Assembly (NCBI RefSeq): GCF_028656935.1
Contig: NZ_JAMDGZ010000014.1
Span: 62,001 to 126,000 of the forward strand
Reading direction: 5' to 3'
DNA length: 64,000 nucleotides
Source: Pseudomonas rubra
GTDB taxonomy: Bacteria; Pseudomonadota; Gammaproteobacteria; Pseudomonadales; Pseudomonadaceae
Part shown: positions 18,200 through 26,901 of the stretch, piece by piece
Position numbering within the stretch: position 1 is the first letter of the stretch
Layout: the number at the start of each line of letters is the position of its first letter
Program-made: the position numbers and the translations under genes
The notes under the pieces: model-generated
The model's database searches: none
Seen by the model: the letters and a program-made list of their open reading frames with translations, nothing else
What the model was told of the DNA's origin: nothing

Positions 18200-19120
18200 A
18201 TGTTCAAGTCTTCCTTTGTGGGCCTGGGGCTGGCCCTGCTCGTCGGCTGCACCAGCGTTAATACGCCGGTGGCCGACAGTGCCTACACTCGGGTCGAGGC
18301 GCACATTCCCCAATGGGGCGCGATCATCGAATTGGGCTCTGGCAGGCAGATTTCGCCGGACCAATTGCTTGATGAATTAGCGCCTGCGCGCACGGTGATG
18401 GTCGGCGAGTTACATGACAACGTTGCCCATCACCTGATTGAACAATGGCTGGCCAGCCAGTTGGCCAAGCGCCGCCCCCAGGGCGCGGTGGTGCTGGAGA
18501 TGCTCGACAGCGACCAGCAACGCCCGGTCACTGACGTCCAGGCCTGGCTGGGCCAGGGCAACCAGGTGCGCAGCCAGCGCCTGCAGCAGATCATCCATTG
18601 GGACCCGCGCTGGAGCTGGGAGCAGTACGGCACCCTGATGCAGGCACTGATGCCAGCGCAGGCAGCGCTGCTGGCCGGAAACCTGTCGGCCGCCGAGCGC
18701 AAGCGCATGATGGCGGCGCCTGTAGACAACCCCGACCGACTGTTCCCGTCGCCGGCCATTGCCGCTCGCCAGCGTCAGCACATCAGCGACATGCATTGTG
18801 GGCAGATCGACTCCGCGCGCATGAGCGCCATGCTGGCAATCCAGCACGCCCGTGACCTGCGCATGGCGCAGGTGCTCGATGACGCCAAGGCCCCCGGCTT
18901 GTTGTTCGCTGGGGTCCTGCACACACTGAAAAGCCTAGGCGCCCCGCAGTACCTGGCACAAGGCGCACATGATCCGGGGCTCAAGGTGCTGGTGATCGGC
19001 GAGCAAGGTCATGGCCTGACGGCGCGTGACGCCGATTACGTCTGGCTGCTTCCGGCTCAGGATGCCGATGGCGTGGCCCTGGTGGCCGGCGCAGGCGGTT
19101 GTGATCAGCCCGCCCATTGA
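18200..19120 (+). CDS. ChaN-family haem-binding lipoprotein
   Basis: About 306 residues. The signal peptide ends in the lipobox LLVGC, so it is probably a lipoprotein. The ChaN signature is the early TVMVGELHDNVAHH and the internal WDPRWSWEQY, followed by late GVLHTLKSLGAPQYL. ChaN-type proteins bind haem pairs and are encoded in iron/haem loci. An ATG at 18188 overlaps the receptor stop. The ATG at 18200 has GAGG six bases upstream and starts the signal peptide directly, so I prefer it. Its role is probably to hold or relay haem at a membrane; this is inferred from family and context. Confidence 0.82.
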   Translation: MFKSSFVGLGLALLVGCTSVNTPVADSAYTRVEAHIPQWGAIIELGSGRQISPDQLLDELAPARTVMVGELHDNVAHHLIEQWLASQLAKRRPQGAVVLEMLDSDQQRPVTDVQAWLGQGNQVRSQRLQQIIHWDPRWSWEQYGTLMQALMPAQAALLAGNLSAAERKRMMAAPVDNPDRLFPSPAIAARQRQHISDMHCGQIDSARMSAMLAIQHARDLRMAQVLDDAKAPGLLFAGVLHTLKSLGAPQYLAQGAHDPGLKVLVIGEQGHGLTARDADYVWLLPAQDADGVALVAGAGGCDQPAH

Positions 19121-19145
19121 ACCTCTTCTCTACAAGGAATTTACC

Positions 19146-20090
19146 GTGACTCAATTTTCTGCTGTCGAACTCAATGAGCGTTTTGGTACCGATTGTTTGT
19201 GTCTTGATCTACCAGCGGTGAACGTCGCCGCGCAATTGCATGCCCTCGGCCCTGTGCGCACCGCGACCCCGGCTAGCCATGCCTGGATTGAGCAGATCGG
19301 ACGCTACCCGCAGTCTGACGACATCAGCGAAGCGGGCCTGGTTATTGGCGAAGACGGCCTGGATCTGCGCTTGAATCTGCGCGCCTGGTACTGGATGTGC
19401 ATGCAGCATGACGTCGTTGCCAACGTCTACAGCCTGAACATCTTCGACCGACACGCTCAGACGTTGCTGCGTCTGGTGTCACTGCCGGAGTCTGCGTTGG
19501 CGGGCTGGGCAGCGCTTTATAGCCAGTGTGTGGTCAGGCCGTCGCAGTTCATCCCGCGCGAAGTCTTCGCCAAACGCTCGATCCAGCTACCAGGCCTGGT
19601 CGACGAGTGGGCGGCGATGGCCAACGTTCATGAGCACTTTGCCCTGCTCAAGCGCCATGGCCTGACCCGCTTCGAGGGCAACGTCCTGGTGGCCCCTGAA
19701 TTTGCCCGGCAATTGGCGCAGACCAGCCCGGTCGAGGTATTCCGGCAGCTAGCCGCCAGTGCCTTGGAGCTGATGCTGTTTGTTTACAGTGCTGGCAGCG
19801 TGCAGATCTTCACCGGGCGTCTGTCGGGCATGAGCGAGGCGGGCGCAGAGTTGTGGTTCGACATGCCTGCCAGTGAGCAGGCTGCGCCTACTCGCTTCAG
19901 GATTGCCGATGCGGCAGATGCGCAAATCTGGCGCGTTTTTAAACCTAACCAGGTGGGCGGCGTTACCAGCCTTGAGTTTTTTGACGCTGAGCAGCGCCTG
20001 ATCGTCCAGGTGTTCGCCCGGCGTCCGGCAGGGCAGGAGGAGCAGCCGGCCTGGCGCCAATGGCTGGATGTGCTGGAGGCGACCCGATGA
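19146..20090 (+). CDS. HemS/PhuS-like haem-handling protein
   Basis: 314 residues, cytoplasmic. It resembles the HemS/ChuS/PhuS family, with an internal two-fold pattern. The first half has ARAWYWMCMQHDVVANVYSLNIFDRHAQ and the second has SAGSVQIFTGRLSGM followed by LWFDMPASEQ. These match the conserved dehydration and QIF.G segments. The GTG start at 19146 has AAGGAA nearby. The family delivers haem to a haem oxygenase or degrades it. Its place directly before hmuTUV supports this. The axial ligand residue is not certain by eye. It is slightly shorter than usual (about 340-350). Confidence 0.82.
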   Translation: MTQFSAVELNERFGTDCLCLDLPAVNVAAQLHALGPVRTATPASHAWIEQIGRYPQSDDISEAGLVIGEDGLDLRLNLRAWYWMCMQHDVVANVYSLNIFDRHAQTLLRLVSLPESALAGWAALYSQCVVRPSQFIPREVFAKRSIQLPGLVDEWAAMANVHEHFALLKRHGLTRFEGNVLVAPEFARQLAQTSPVEVFRQLAASALELMLFVYSAGSVQIFTGRLSGMSEAGAELWFDMPASEQAAPTRFRIADAADAQIWRVFKPNQVGGVTSLEFFDAEQRLIVQVFARRPAGQEEQPAWRQWLDVLEATR

Positions 20091-20917
20091 GGGGTGTGAT
20101 CCTTGGCGTGCTGGCGGCGTGTGCGCTTACCAGCGTACAGGCCGAACCCGCCGACACCCTGGTGATTGGCAACGACCTGGCGGAAATTGTTGATCGCCTG
20201 GATGGCACTTCGCGCCTGTTGGGGCGCGATGACTCCAGTCGCTACCCGCAAGCCATCGCTAGCCTGCCGTCGGTGGGCTACATGCGCCAGCTCTCGGCCG
20301 AAGGCGTGCTGGCCCTCAAACCGCAACGGCTGTTGATCAGCGATGCCGCCCGCCCGGTCCTGGTGCTGCGTCAGTTGCGCGGCCTGGGGCTGGAGGTGGT
20401 GAGTATTGCTCGCGGCAAGGTCGTCGGCGATATCCCGGCAAAAATCGAGCAGGTCGCGGCGGCCATGAACCGCCAGGCACAGGCGCAGCCGTTGCTCGAC
20501 GAACAGCGTCGGTTGGCGGGACAACTGTCCAAGACGCCAGCATTGAAAGGTGCGAAAGCCTTGTTCATTTTCAATCATGCGGGCATGACCCCGCTGATCA
20601 TGGGGCGCGGCACCGAAGCCCAGGCGGCACTGGAGCAGGCGGGCATCGAAAACTGCGCGACTTTCACTGCTTATAAGCAGGTGGCGGCGGAAGCCATGGT
20701 GACCTTGGCGCCGGACTTCGTCATTGTCAGTACGGCCGGCTTGGCGGCACTGGGCGGGGAAGACAACCTGTGGAAGCTGGGCGGACTGGCGCATACTCCG
20801 GCCGGACAGCATCGGCGGCTGGTCCAGGTCGATGACCAGGCCTTGCTCAATCTCGGGCCGCGCACGGTGCAGGCCATGCTGCAATTGCGCCAGGATGCCG
20901 GAGCGCTGTTTCCATGA
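20087..20917 (+). CDS. hmuT: Periplasmic haem-binding protein of ABC importer
   Basis: 276 residues with a signal peptide (GVILGVLAACALTSVQA). Family landmarks are the PSVGYMRQLSAEGVLALKP region, which contains the tyrosine expected as the haem axial ligand in HmuT/PhuT proteins, and the GGEDNLWKLGGLAHTPAG segment near the end. The start codon overlaps the HemS-like stop (ATGA). It receives haem after receptor transport and feeds the HmuUV transporter encoded next. Confidence 0.9.
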   Translation: MRGVILGVLAACALTSVQAEPADTLVIGNDLAEIVDRLDGTSRLLGRDDSSRYPQAIASLPSVGYMRQLSAEGVLALKPQRLLISDAARPVLVLRQLRGLGLEVVSIARGKVVGDIPAKIEQVAAAMNRQAQAQPLLDEQRRLAGQLSKTPALKGAKALFIFNHAGMTPLIMGRGTEAQAALEQAGIENCATFTAYKQVAAEAMVTLAPDFVIVSTAGLAALGGEDNLWKLGGLAHTPAGQHRRLVQVDDQALLNLGPRTVQAMLQLRQDAGALFP

Positions 20918-21927
20918 AGGCCGCGGGGAATAATGTCAGGTTGCCGATGTTGATACTGATGCTGGCGGGGCTGTGCGGCCTGCTGGTGATGTGTTCGCTG
21001 GTCGGCAGTATTGGCTTGTCGCCACGGATCCTGGTTGGCGACCTGCCGAGCGCACTGGAGTGGCAGGTGTGGAGTGAGGTGCGCTTGCCGCGCCTGTTGC
21101 TGGCGGTGCTGGTGGGCTCGACCCTGGCGGTGGGTGGCACGGCGATGCAGGGGCTGTTTCGCAATCCGCTGGCCGACCCGACCCTGCTGGGCCAGGCCAG
21201 CGGTGCGGGGTTGGCGGTGTCGATCTGGGTGGTGCTGTTCAGTGGCCGCTTTGCCGGGCTGGAGCTGTATGGACAGTTTTTCGCCGGCTTTATCGGCGCG
21301 TTGCTGGTGACGCTGGTGATTTTTCGCATAGGCCGCGGTTACAAAGGGCGCGAGTCGACCATCACCTTGTTGTTGGCGGGCCTGGTAATCAACACCCTGA
21401 CCGGGGCCATTGGCGGTGTCCTCACGTTCATTGCCAGTGAAGAACAGTTACGCCAACTGAGCTTGTGGGGCATGGGCAGCCTGAGCAGCGCCGAGTGGTC
21501 GACCTTGACGGTGGCCTGTGTGGTCTTGCCCTTGACCTTGTGGGTGCTGGCGCGCTGCGCGGGTGATCTGGACCTGTTTCAGCTGGGCGAGGTGTCAGCA
21601 CATGCCGCGGGGCTGGATGGCGAGCGCCTGAAAAATCGTGTGGTGCTGGCCTCATCACTGGGGGTGGGCCTGTGCGTGGCCTTGAGCGGCATCATCGGTT
21701 TTATCGGCCTGCTGGTGCCGCATTGCTTGCGCCTGTACTTCGGTCCCGGCCACCGCCTGCTGATCCCGGCCTCGATGCTCTGCGGTGCGATCCTGCTGCT
21801 GATCGCCGATACCCTGGCGCGCAGCCTTGCCAGTCCGGCGGAAATCCCTGTTGGTCTGGTCACCAGCATCATTGGCGGGCCTTACTTTCTCTGGTTGTTG
21901 CTGGGCCGAAAGGTGCGGGAGTTTTGA
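20914..21927 (+). CDS. hmuU: Haem ABC transporter permease (FecCD family)
   Basis: 337 residues with about nine to ten hydrophobic segments. Landmarks are LPRLLLAVLVGSTLAVGGTAMQGLFRNPLADPTLLG (the classical FecCD signature) and GFIGLLVPHCLRLYFGPGHRLLIPAS near the end, which contacts the ATPase. The ATG overlaps the hmuT stop by 4 bp. It is the membrane channel for haem import. Confidence 0.93.
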   Translation: MKAAGNNVRLPMLILMLAGLCGLLVMCSLVGSIGLSPRILVGDLPSALEWQVWSEVRLPRLLLAVLVGSTLAVGGTAMQGLFRNPLADPTLLGQASGAGLAVSIWVVLFSGRFAGLELYGQFFAGFIGALLVTLVIFRIGRGYKGRESTITLLLAGLVINTLTGAIGGVLTFIASEEQLRQLSLWGMGSLSSAEWSTLTVACVVLPLTLWVLARCAGDLDLFQLGEVSAHAAGLDGERLKNRVVLASSLGVGLCVALSGIIGFIGLLVPHCLRLYFGPGHRLLIPASMLCGAILLLIADTLARSLASPAEIPVGLVTSIIGGPYFLWLLLGRKVREF

Positions 21928-21928
21928 A

Positions 21929-22696
21929 ATGCTGGAACTGATCAATGTCAGCCTGGAGCAGCCATTTGCCCTGGCGCCCATCAATGAGCAGATCGAGGCC
22001 GGCGAGTTACTCGGCCTGATCGGTCCCAATGGCGCGGGGAAAAGCACGCTGCTCTCGCTGATCTCCGGTTACCTGCAGCCAGGTTCCGGGAAGATCGAGT
22101 TGCTGGGCCGTGAGCTGTCTGCATATTTGCCTGGGCAACTGGCGCGCAGGCGGGCGCTGGTCACTCAACAGATGGACAGTGCCTTCGATTGGCGGGTCGA
22201 TGAGTTCATTCGCCTGGGTCAGCAGCATTCGGGCGAGCCTTGCCCGGGCATTGTTGACGCCCTGGATATCCGTCATCTGCTCGGCCGTGGGGTATTGTCC
22301 CTGTCGGGTGGCGAGCTGCAGCGGGTGACCATTGCCCGGGCCATGAACCAGTTGGGCGTGAGTCCCCTGGCTGACGCCCGGGACGATGACCAGGGCTGCC
22401 TGCTGTTGCTGGACGAGCCGACCAGCGCCCTGGACATCGGTCAGCAACAGAATCTGATGCGGGTGCTGCGCACGCTCGCCGGCTCGCCGCGCATTGCCGT
22501 AGTGTGTGTGCTCCACGACCTCAACCTGGCGGCGCGTTACTGCGATCGGCTGTGGCTGCTGGAGCAGGGGCGGCTATGCGCCAGTGGTGCGCCGGCCCAG
22601 GTGCTCAGCGAGCAGCGCATCGCCCAAGTGTTTGCCGCCCAGGTGCATGTAAGTACAGTCGAGCAGCGTCAGGTGCGTATCGAGCTGCTGGCGTGA
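21929..22696 (+). CDS. hmuV: Haem ABC transporter ATP-binding protein
   Basis: 255 residues. Walker A is GPNGAGKS, the signature is LSGGELQR, and Walker B is [14 protein letters not shown] 16-residue acidic stretch (SPLADARDDDQG) precedes Walker B, a position where HmuV proteins commonly have extra residues. The H-loop lies in VCVLHDLNLAARYCD. The start ATG is 1 bp past the hmuU stop, confirming the operon. The gene ends 8 bp from the convergent fecR stop. Confidence 0.92.
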   Translation: MLELINVSLEQPFALAPINEQIEAGELLGLIGPNGAGKSTLLSLISGYLQPGSGKIELLGRELSAYLPGQLARRRALVTQQMDSAFDWRVDEFIRLGQQHSGEPCPGIVDALDIRHLLGRGVLSLSGGELQRVTIARAMNQLGVSPLADARDDDQGCLLLLDEPTSALDIGQQQNLMRVLRTLAGSPRIAVVCVLHDLNLAARYCDRLWLLEQGRLCASGAPAQVLSEQRIAQVFAAQVHVSTVEQRQVRIELLA

Positions 22697-22703
22697 AAGG
22701 CAT

Positions 22704-23663
22704 TCAGCGCGCGTCCAGGGTTACCCAGTAGCGAGAGCGCCGCTGCACTTGCAGGGGCAGCGAGTGGGGCAGGGCGTCGAGTACCGCATCGGTGTCTTTG
22801 AGCGGGTAAACACCGGAGACGCGCAGCGCGGCAATCTCATCGCTGCACCGCAGCAGGCCAGGCCGGTAACGACTGAGCTGGGCGACAAAGGCATCCAGGC
22901 GCATGTTGTCGGCTACCAGCAAGCCCCGGCTCCAGGCCGGTTCGGCCTGGTTACCGGTTGCCGGTTCAATGTGCGTCGCAGTGAAGCGCACCCGTTGCCC
23001 GGCGGCCAGGCGCAGGGTGCTGCTTGGCGCTTGCTGCGGCTGGACCTCGACAGCACCTTCGAACAGCTCGACCTGAGTCACCTGCCCTTGCAGCTCGACA
23101 CTGAAACGCGTGCCCACGGCTCGCACCAAGCCTTGCGCGGTTGCTACGCGCAGTGGGCGGCGGCCGGCATCTGCCGGGTGTCCGCTGCTGAGCAGCAAGC
23201 GGCCATTGCGTAGCTGCACCAGCCGCTGCTGGCTATCAAAATGCACGGTGATTTCGCTGTCAGCATCCAGGGTCAGGCGGCTGCCATCTTCCAGGTTGAT
23301 GTGCTGCGGCGCACTGGCGCCATTGCTGTAGGTCAGGCCTGGGTTCGACTGCCAGAAGTTGCGGTAGGCCAGTTGCCCGGCGCAGCCGAACAGGCCGAGC
23401 ACAGCGAGGGTTTTGAGTGCTTGCCGGCGACTGTGGCCCAGGCCGCTCTGGGACAGGCTCTGGTAGCCAGCCTGCGGTTCGAGCCCGGCCATGCGCCGAC
23501 GCAGCGCCTCGATGTGCAGCCAGGCGCGTTCGTTGTCCGGATGGGCCGCGCGCCAGTGGTCCAGCGCTTGCCGTTGCTCGGGGCTGAGGGCGCCTTCCAT
23601 GGTTTCGGTGAGCCAATGCGCGGCTTCGCGGGTAGTGCGCGGGTTGAACGGCGAGGGCGTCAT
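22704..23663 (-). CDS. FecR-family anti-sigma factor / transmembrane signal relay
   Basis: 319 residues. The cytoplasmic N-terminal part contains the DUF4880-like AAHWLTETMEG segment and HWRAAHPDNERAWLHIEALRRRM. One membrane span follows (TLAVLGLFGCAGQLAYRNFW, about residues 85-105). A periplasmic FecR domain comes next, with SRLTLDADSEITVHFDSQQRLVQLRNGRLLL and FSVELQGQVTQVELFEGAVEV. It normally receives a signal from the STN domain of a TonB receptor and controls its sigma factor. It overlaps fecI by 4 bp and converges on the haem operon. Confidence 0.92.
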   Translation of the reverse strand: MTPSPFNPRTTREAAHWLTETMEGALSPEQRQALDHWRAAHPDNERAWLHIEALRRRMAGLEPQAGYQSLSQSGLGHSRRQALKTLAVLGLFGCAGQLAYRNFWQSNPGLTYSNGASAPQHINLEDGSRLTLDADSEITVHFDSQQRLVQLRNGRLLLSSGHPADAGRRPLRVATAQGLVRAVGTRFSVELQGQVTQVELFEGAVEVQPQQAPSSTLRLAAGQRVRFTATHIEPATGNQAEPAWSRGLLVADNMRLDAFVAQLSRYRPGLLRCSDEIAALRVSGVYPLKDTDAVLDALPHSLPLQVQRRSRYWVTLDAR

Positions 23664-24175
23664 GACAGGTCGGCAAAAAAACAGTGTTGGTTAGCCCGCA
23701 CCAGGTAAAGCTTCACCGAGCGGGTGCTGACCTGCAGGCGTTCGGCGATTTCGGCGATCTTCAGGCCTTGCAGGTGCGACAGCAGGAAGGCTTCCCGGAC
23801 CTTGCCCGGCAACGTGTCGAGCATGCGATCGAGCAGCGTAAGCGCTTCAAGTGCCAGTACACGGACTTCAGGGGAGGGTTCCACTGCCTCGGGCAGGCTG
23901 GCCAGTGCTTCCAGATACGCCTGTTCCACTAAACGCCTGCGATAGACATTGGCCATCAGCCGCCGCGCCACGGTCGACAGGAACGAGCGCGGTTCGCGAA
24001 TCCTGAACAGATCCTTGGCACTGAGAATGCTCAGGAAGGTGTCTTGGGCGATGTCGGCGGCGTGCTCCGGGCAGCCGATGCGGTTGCGCAGCCATCGGTG
24101 CAGCCAACGGTGATGGTCGTTGTACAGCGTGCTCAGGCAGGTGTTGAGCTGTGTTGCAGTGGGGCGGGTGTCCAT
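23660..24175 (-). CDS. ECF sigma factor, FecI-like
   Basis: 171 residues. Region 2 includes HRWLRNRIGCPEHAADIAQDTFLSIL and a basic RSFLSTVARRLMANVYRRR. Region 4 is AFLLSHLQGLKIAEIAERLQVSTRSVKLYLVRANQHC. It belongs to the iron-starvation sigma group. A Fur-box-like palindrome lies about 50 bp upstream. Together with FecR and the STN-domain receptor it should form an outer-membrane to promoter relay activating the haem operon (inference from the family). Confidence 0.93.
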   Translation of the reverse strand: MDTRPTATQLNTCLSTLYNDHHRWLHRWLRNRIGCPEHAADIAQDTFLSILSAKDLFRIREPRSFLSTVARRLMANVYRRRLVEQAYLEALASLPEAVEPSPEVRVLALEALTLLDRMLDTLPGKVREAFLLSHLQGLKIAEIAERLQVSTRSVKLYLVRANQHCFFADLS

Positions 24176-24223
24176 CGTGTGCTTGGCCGGCGTGAGGCGG
24201 AACGGGCGGCCAGTATATCGAGA

Positions 24224-24250
24224 ACAATTATCAAATGATAATTGTTATTG
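24224..24250 (-). promoter_or_regulatory. Fur box upstream of the fecI-like gene
   Basis: CAATTATC (24225-24232) and GATAATTG (24237-24244) form a perfect inverted repeat around AAAT, and TTATTG follows at 24245. The sequence AATTATCAAATGATAATTG closely fits the Fur consensus built from GATAAT hexamers. It lies about 50 bp before the sigma-factor start codon and touches the stop codon of the upstream gene. Confidence 0.75.
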
Positions 24251-24691
24251 TTTGATCGCGCTGGTGAGCGGCTGGCTTTGAGCTGACATGGCGCTGTTTG
24301 CGGCGGTCGTCGCCTCAGGTTGCAAGCTTTCGTCGCACGCTTGCTGGCTGATGGCCCTGGCCAATGAGCCTTTGAAAATGGGGGTTGCGTCCTTGTCGGC
24401 GACGGCGCTTTTCAGATCGTCCAACGAAATGCCCGATCCCAGAAAACGCACGGTGCGTTTGGTGCAGTCAAATTGGCGAGCGCTGTAGCTGGTGCCGCTG
24501 ATACCCACCCGTTGGGTGATGACCGTGCGATCGGAGCTGTCGCCGGACATGCTCACGATTGAATACAGGGCATCAGGGTCCTGGGACGCCTCTATCAAGG
24601 AGGCGGAAACTGTCGAGCAGGAGAGGGCCAGGCAGGTGGCGGCGAGCAGTTTGTTCAGCACGGGGGACGTCCTTGCATGAGCGCTGGTCAT
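24245..24691 (-). CDS. Secreted small cysteine-containing protein, surface-adhesin (Adhesin_E)-like
   Basis: 148 residues with a signal peptide (LNKLLAATCLALSCSTVSAS). The mature part has two cysteines, in SARQFDCTKRTVRFLG and AISQQACDES, that probably form a disulphide. The spacing and the D-C-x-x-R-T-x-R-x-L pattern recall the surface-adhesin protein E domain, but I cannot confirm this. The tail after residue 125 is low-complexity (TTAANSAMSAQSQ). It lies upstream of fecI on the same strand, separated by the Fur box. It may be unrelated to haem uptake. Confidence 0.6.
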   Translation of the reverse strand: MTSAHARTSPVLNKLLAATCLALSCSTVSASLIEASQDPDALYSIVSMSGDSSDRTVITQRVGISGTSYSARQFDCTKRTVRFLGSGISLDDLKSAVADKDATPIFKGSLARAISQQACDESLQPEATTAANSAMSAQSQPLTSAIKQ

Positions 24692-24927
24692 TCCGTTGAC
24701 GCTATCAAACAGGAATGAAACGTATTACCAATATGGCGAATCGCTAGCTTATCGGGCTGGTGAGGCCTAGACAATTGTTTGCAGCTTTCGTTTCGTACAT
24801 TTCCGACAACTGGAGGCGATTATTCTGACATCTTTTGACGGCCTGGTGACAACCGATCAAAAGCTGATAGATTTCAGCTGGTTGAAGCAGTGACCGGGCG
24901 TCCGGTCGCAGAAAGGAAAAAAGCACC

Positions 24928-25218
24928 ATGATTTCACCAGAACGTCAGGCCGTCGCCTTGCAGCGCTATCTCGACGCCAGTCCGCAGATGCGTGAGGAAA
25001 TCGCCGGGCTCAGCGAGCGTGAGCAGGCCCAGCAGGTCCTCTGGGCCTTCGAGGATGCCGCGCAGGAGCAGGGGCTCGAGCCTTGGGAGCTGACCTTGCA
25101 ACTGATCGCCGACTCCGCCGAGGAGCTCGCCGTCATGCGCCTTGAGGTGCACCGCGAAGTTGCCCAGGCGCTGGGAATGGAGTGGGAAGAGTATTGCGCG
25201 TTCAACGGTATCGAGTAG
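24928..25218 (+). CDS. Small conserved acidic protein (DUF6388-like)
   Basis: 96 residues, soluble, rich in Glu and predicted to be mostly helical. It starts MISPERQAVALQRYLDASPQ and ends EWEEYCAFNGIE, with an AAAGGAAAA ribosome site at 24912-24920. I recall similar short proteins in Pseudomonas grouped as DUF6388; no function is known. It stands alone between the haem locus and tig, with 280 bp before tig. Confidence 0.7.
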   Translation: MISPERQAVALQRYLDASPQMREEIAGLSEREQAQQVLWAFEDAAQEQGLEPWELTLQLIADSAEELAVMRLEVHREVAQALGMEWEEYCAFNGIE

Positions 25219-25498
25219 AAGTCCTAACGCCGGGACTCGGTTTTGTAGTGTTTTGACAAGATTTTCTGCAGTCCAGGGGCTGGATCGTCATGGCCGCAGC
25301 TGTGGCGTCCAGGCCAAGGCCTGCGTGTGTTGAGCAAGCTTCGGCAGGGTTTTTGCCAGGGGCTTTGAATTAAATGCACCGGCGTTCTTTCCCGTCGTCT
25401 TGAACGGGGTGACTTCTGGCCTTTGAGCCACTAGAATGTTTGCCCTTGATTCTGGAGTCGGGTATCGCCGGCTAACGTCTGTGCAACGAGGAATATCC

Positions 25499-26809
25499 AT
25501 GCAAGTTTCGGTTGAAAATACTTCTGCTCTCGAGCGCCGCATGACCATCGCCGTTCCGGCCGAGCGCGTCGAGACCGAAGTCAACAAGCGTCTGCAACAG
25601 ACTGCCCGTCGCGCCAAGGTCCCGGGCTTCCGTCCTGGCAAAGTGCCGATGAGCGTGATCCGTCAGCGTTACGAAGATGCCGCCCGTCAGGAAGCCTTCG
25701 GCGACCTGGTCCAGGCTTCTTTCTACGAAGCGGTGGTCGAGCAGAAGCTGAACCCGGCTGGCGCCCCTGCCGTCGAGCCAAAATCGTTCGAAAAAGGCAA
25801 GGATCTGGAATACGTCGCCATTTTCGAAGTCTTCCCTGAGTTCACCGTTGCCGGTTTCGACTCGATCGCCATCGAGCGCCTGAGCGCCGAAGTGGCTGAC
25901 GCCGACCTCGACAACATGCTGGAAGTGCTGCGCAAGCAAAACGTTCGTTTTGAAACCGCCGACCGTGCAGCCCAGAACGAAGACCAGCTGAACATCGACT
26001 TCGTCGGCAAGGTCGACGGTGAAGTGTTCGCTGGTGGTTCGGCCAAGGGTACCCAGCTGGTGCTGGGTTCCGGTCGCATGATTCCGGGCTTCGAAGAAGG
26101 CCTGGTTGGCGCCAAGGCGGGTGAAGAGCGCGTTCTGAACCTGACCTTCCCTGAGGGCTACCAGAACCTGGATCTGGCTGGCAAAGCCGCCGAGTTCACC
26201 GTAACCGTCAACAGTGTTGCCGAGCCAAAGCTGCCTGAGCTGACTGAAGAGTTCTTCGCTCAGTTCGGCATCAAGGAAGCCACGCTGGAAGGTTTCCGCA
26301 CCGAAGTTCGCAAGAACATGGAGCGTGAACTGCGTCAGGCGATCAAGACCAAGGTCAAGAACCAGGTAATGGACGGCCTGCTGGCTGCCAACCCGATTGA
26401 AGTGCCAAAAGCCCTGCTGGAGAACGAAGTGAACCGCCTGCGCGTTCAAGCCGTTCAACAGTTCGGTGGCAACATCAAGCCTGAGCAACTGCCGGCCGAG
26501 CTGTTCGAAGAGCAAGCCAAGCGCCGCGTCGTGCTGGGCCTGATCGTCGCCGAAGTGGTCAAGCAGAACGAACTCAAGCCAGACGAAGACCGCGTTCGCG
26601 AAATGATCCAGGAAATGGCCTCGGCCTACCAGGAGCCTGAGCAGGTCGTGGCTTGGTACTACAAGAACGACCAGCAACTGAACGAAGTTCGTTCGGTTGT
26701 GCTGGAAGAACAAGTTGTGGATACTGTTCTGCAGAAAGCGACTGTGACCGATAAATCGGTCTCTTACGAAGAAGCTGTCAAGCCAGCCCAGGCACCTGCC
26801 GCTGACTGA
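25499..26809 (+). CDS. tig: Trigger factor, ribosome-associated chaperone and peptidyl-prolyl isomerase
   Basis: 436 residues, standard length. The N-terminal ribosome-binding domain carries the [18 protein letters not shown] signature, close to the usual GFRxGKxP motif. The central FKBP-type isomerase domain follows ([16 protein letters not shown] ... [17 protein letters not shown]), then a long helical C-terminal chaperone arm. The start [15 protein letters not shown] is the family norm and has GAGGAA upstream. It is followed by a hairpin and then clpP. Confidence 0.98.
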   Translation: MQVSVENTSALERRMTIAVPAERVETEVNKRLQQTARRAKVPGFRPGKVPMSVIRQRYEDAARQEAFGDLVQASFYEAVVEQKLNPAGAPAVEPKSFEKGKDLEYVAIFEVFPEFTVAGFDSIAIERLSAEVADADLDNMLEVLRKQNVRFETADRAAQNEDQLNIDFVGKVDGEVFAGGSAKGTQLVLGSGRMIPGFEEGLVGAKAGEERVLNLTFPEGYQNLDLAGKAAEFTVTVNSVAEPKLPELTEEFFAQFGIKEATLEGFRTEVRKNMERELRQAIKTKVKNQVMDGLLAANPIEVPKALLENEVNRLRVQAVQQFGGNIKPEQLPAELFEEQAKRRVVLGLIVAEVVKQNELKPDEDRVREMIQEMASAYQEPEQVVAWYYKNDQQLNEVRSVVLEEQVVDTVLQKATVTDKSVSYEEAVKPAQAPAAD

Positions 26810-26835
26810 TTTCCTTCTCTTCGCAGGAAAACACC

Positions 26836-26861
26836 ACAAGCCAGCCTTCGAGCTGGCTTGT
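26836..26861 (+). terminator. Hairpin between tig and clpP
   Basis: ACAAGCCAGC (26836-26845) and GCTGGCTTGT (26852-26861) form a perfect 10-bp stem with a 6-nt loop. No T-run follows on the plus strand, so it may attenuate or stabilise rather than stop transcription. Confidence 0.6.
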
Positions 26862-26901
26862 GCGTATTCAAGACATGACTATTTGGGAGTGAGTGCAGGA
26901 C

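Noticed and set aside
22380..22410. Acidic insert before Walker B of HmuV as a novel feature
   Set aside because: Extra residues at this position are common in HmuV-type haem ATPases, so I did not count it as unusual.
15248..24691. Integration of the haem locus at the tRNA-His genes as a genomic island with an attachment site
   Set aside because: No copy of the tRNA 3' end was found near the other edge (24692-25498), and there is no integrase or IS gene.
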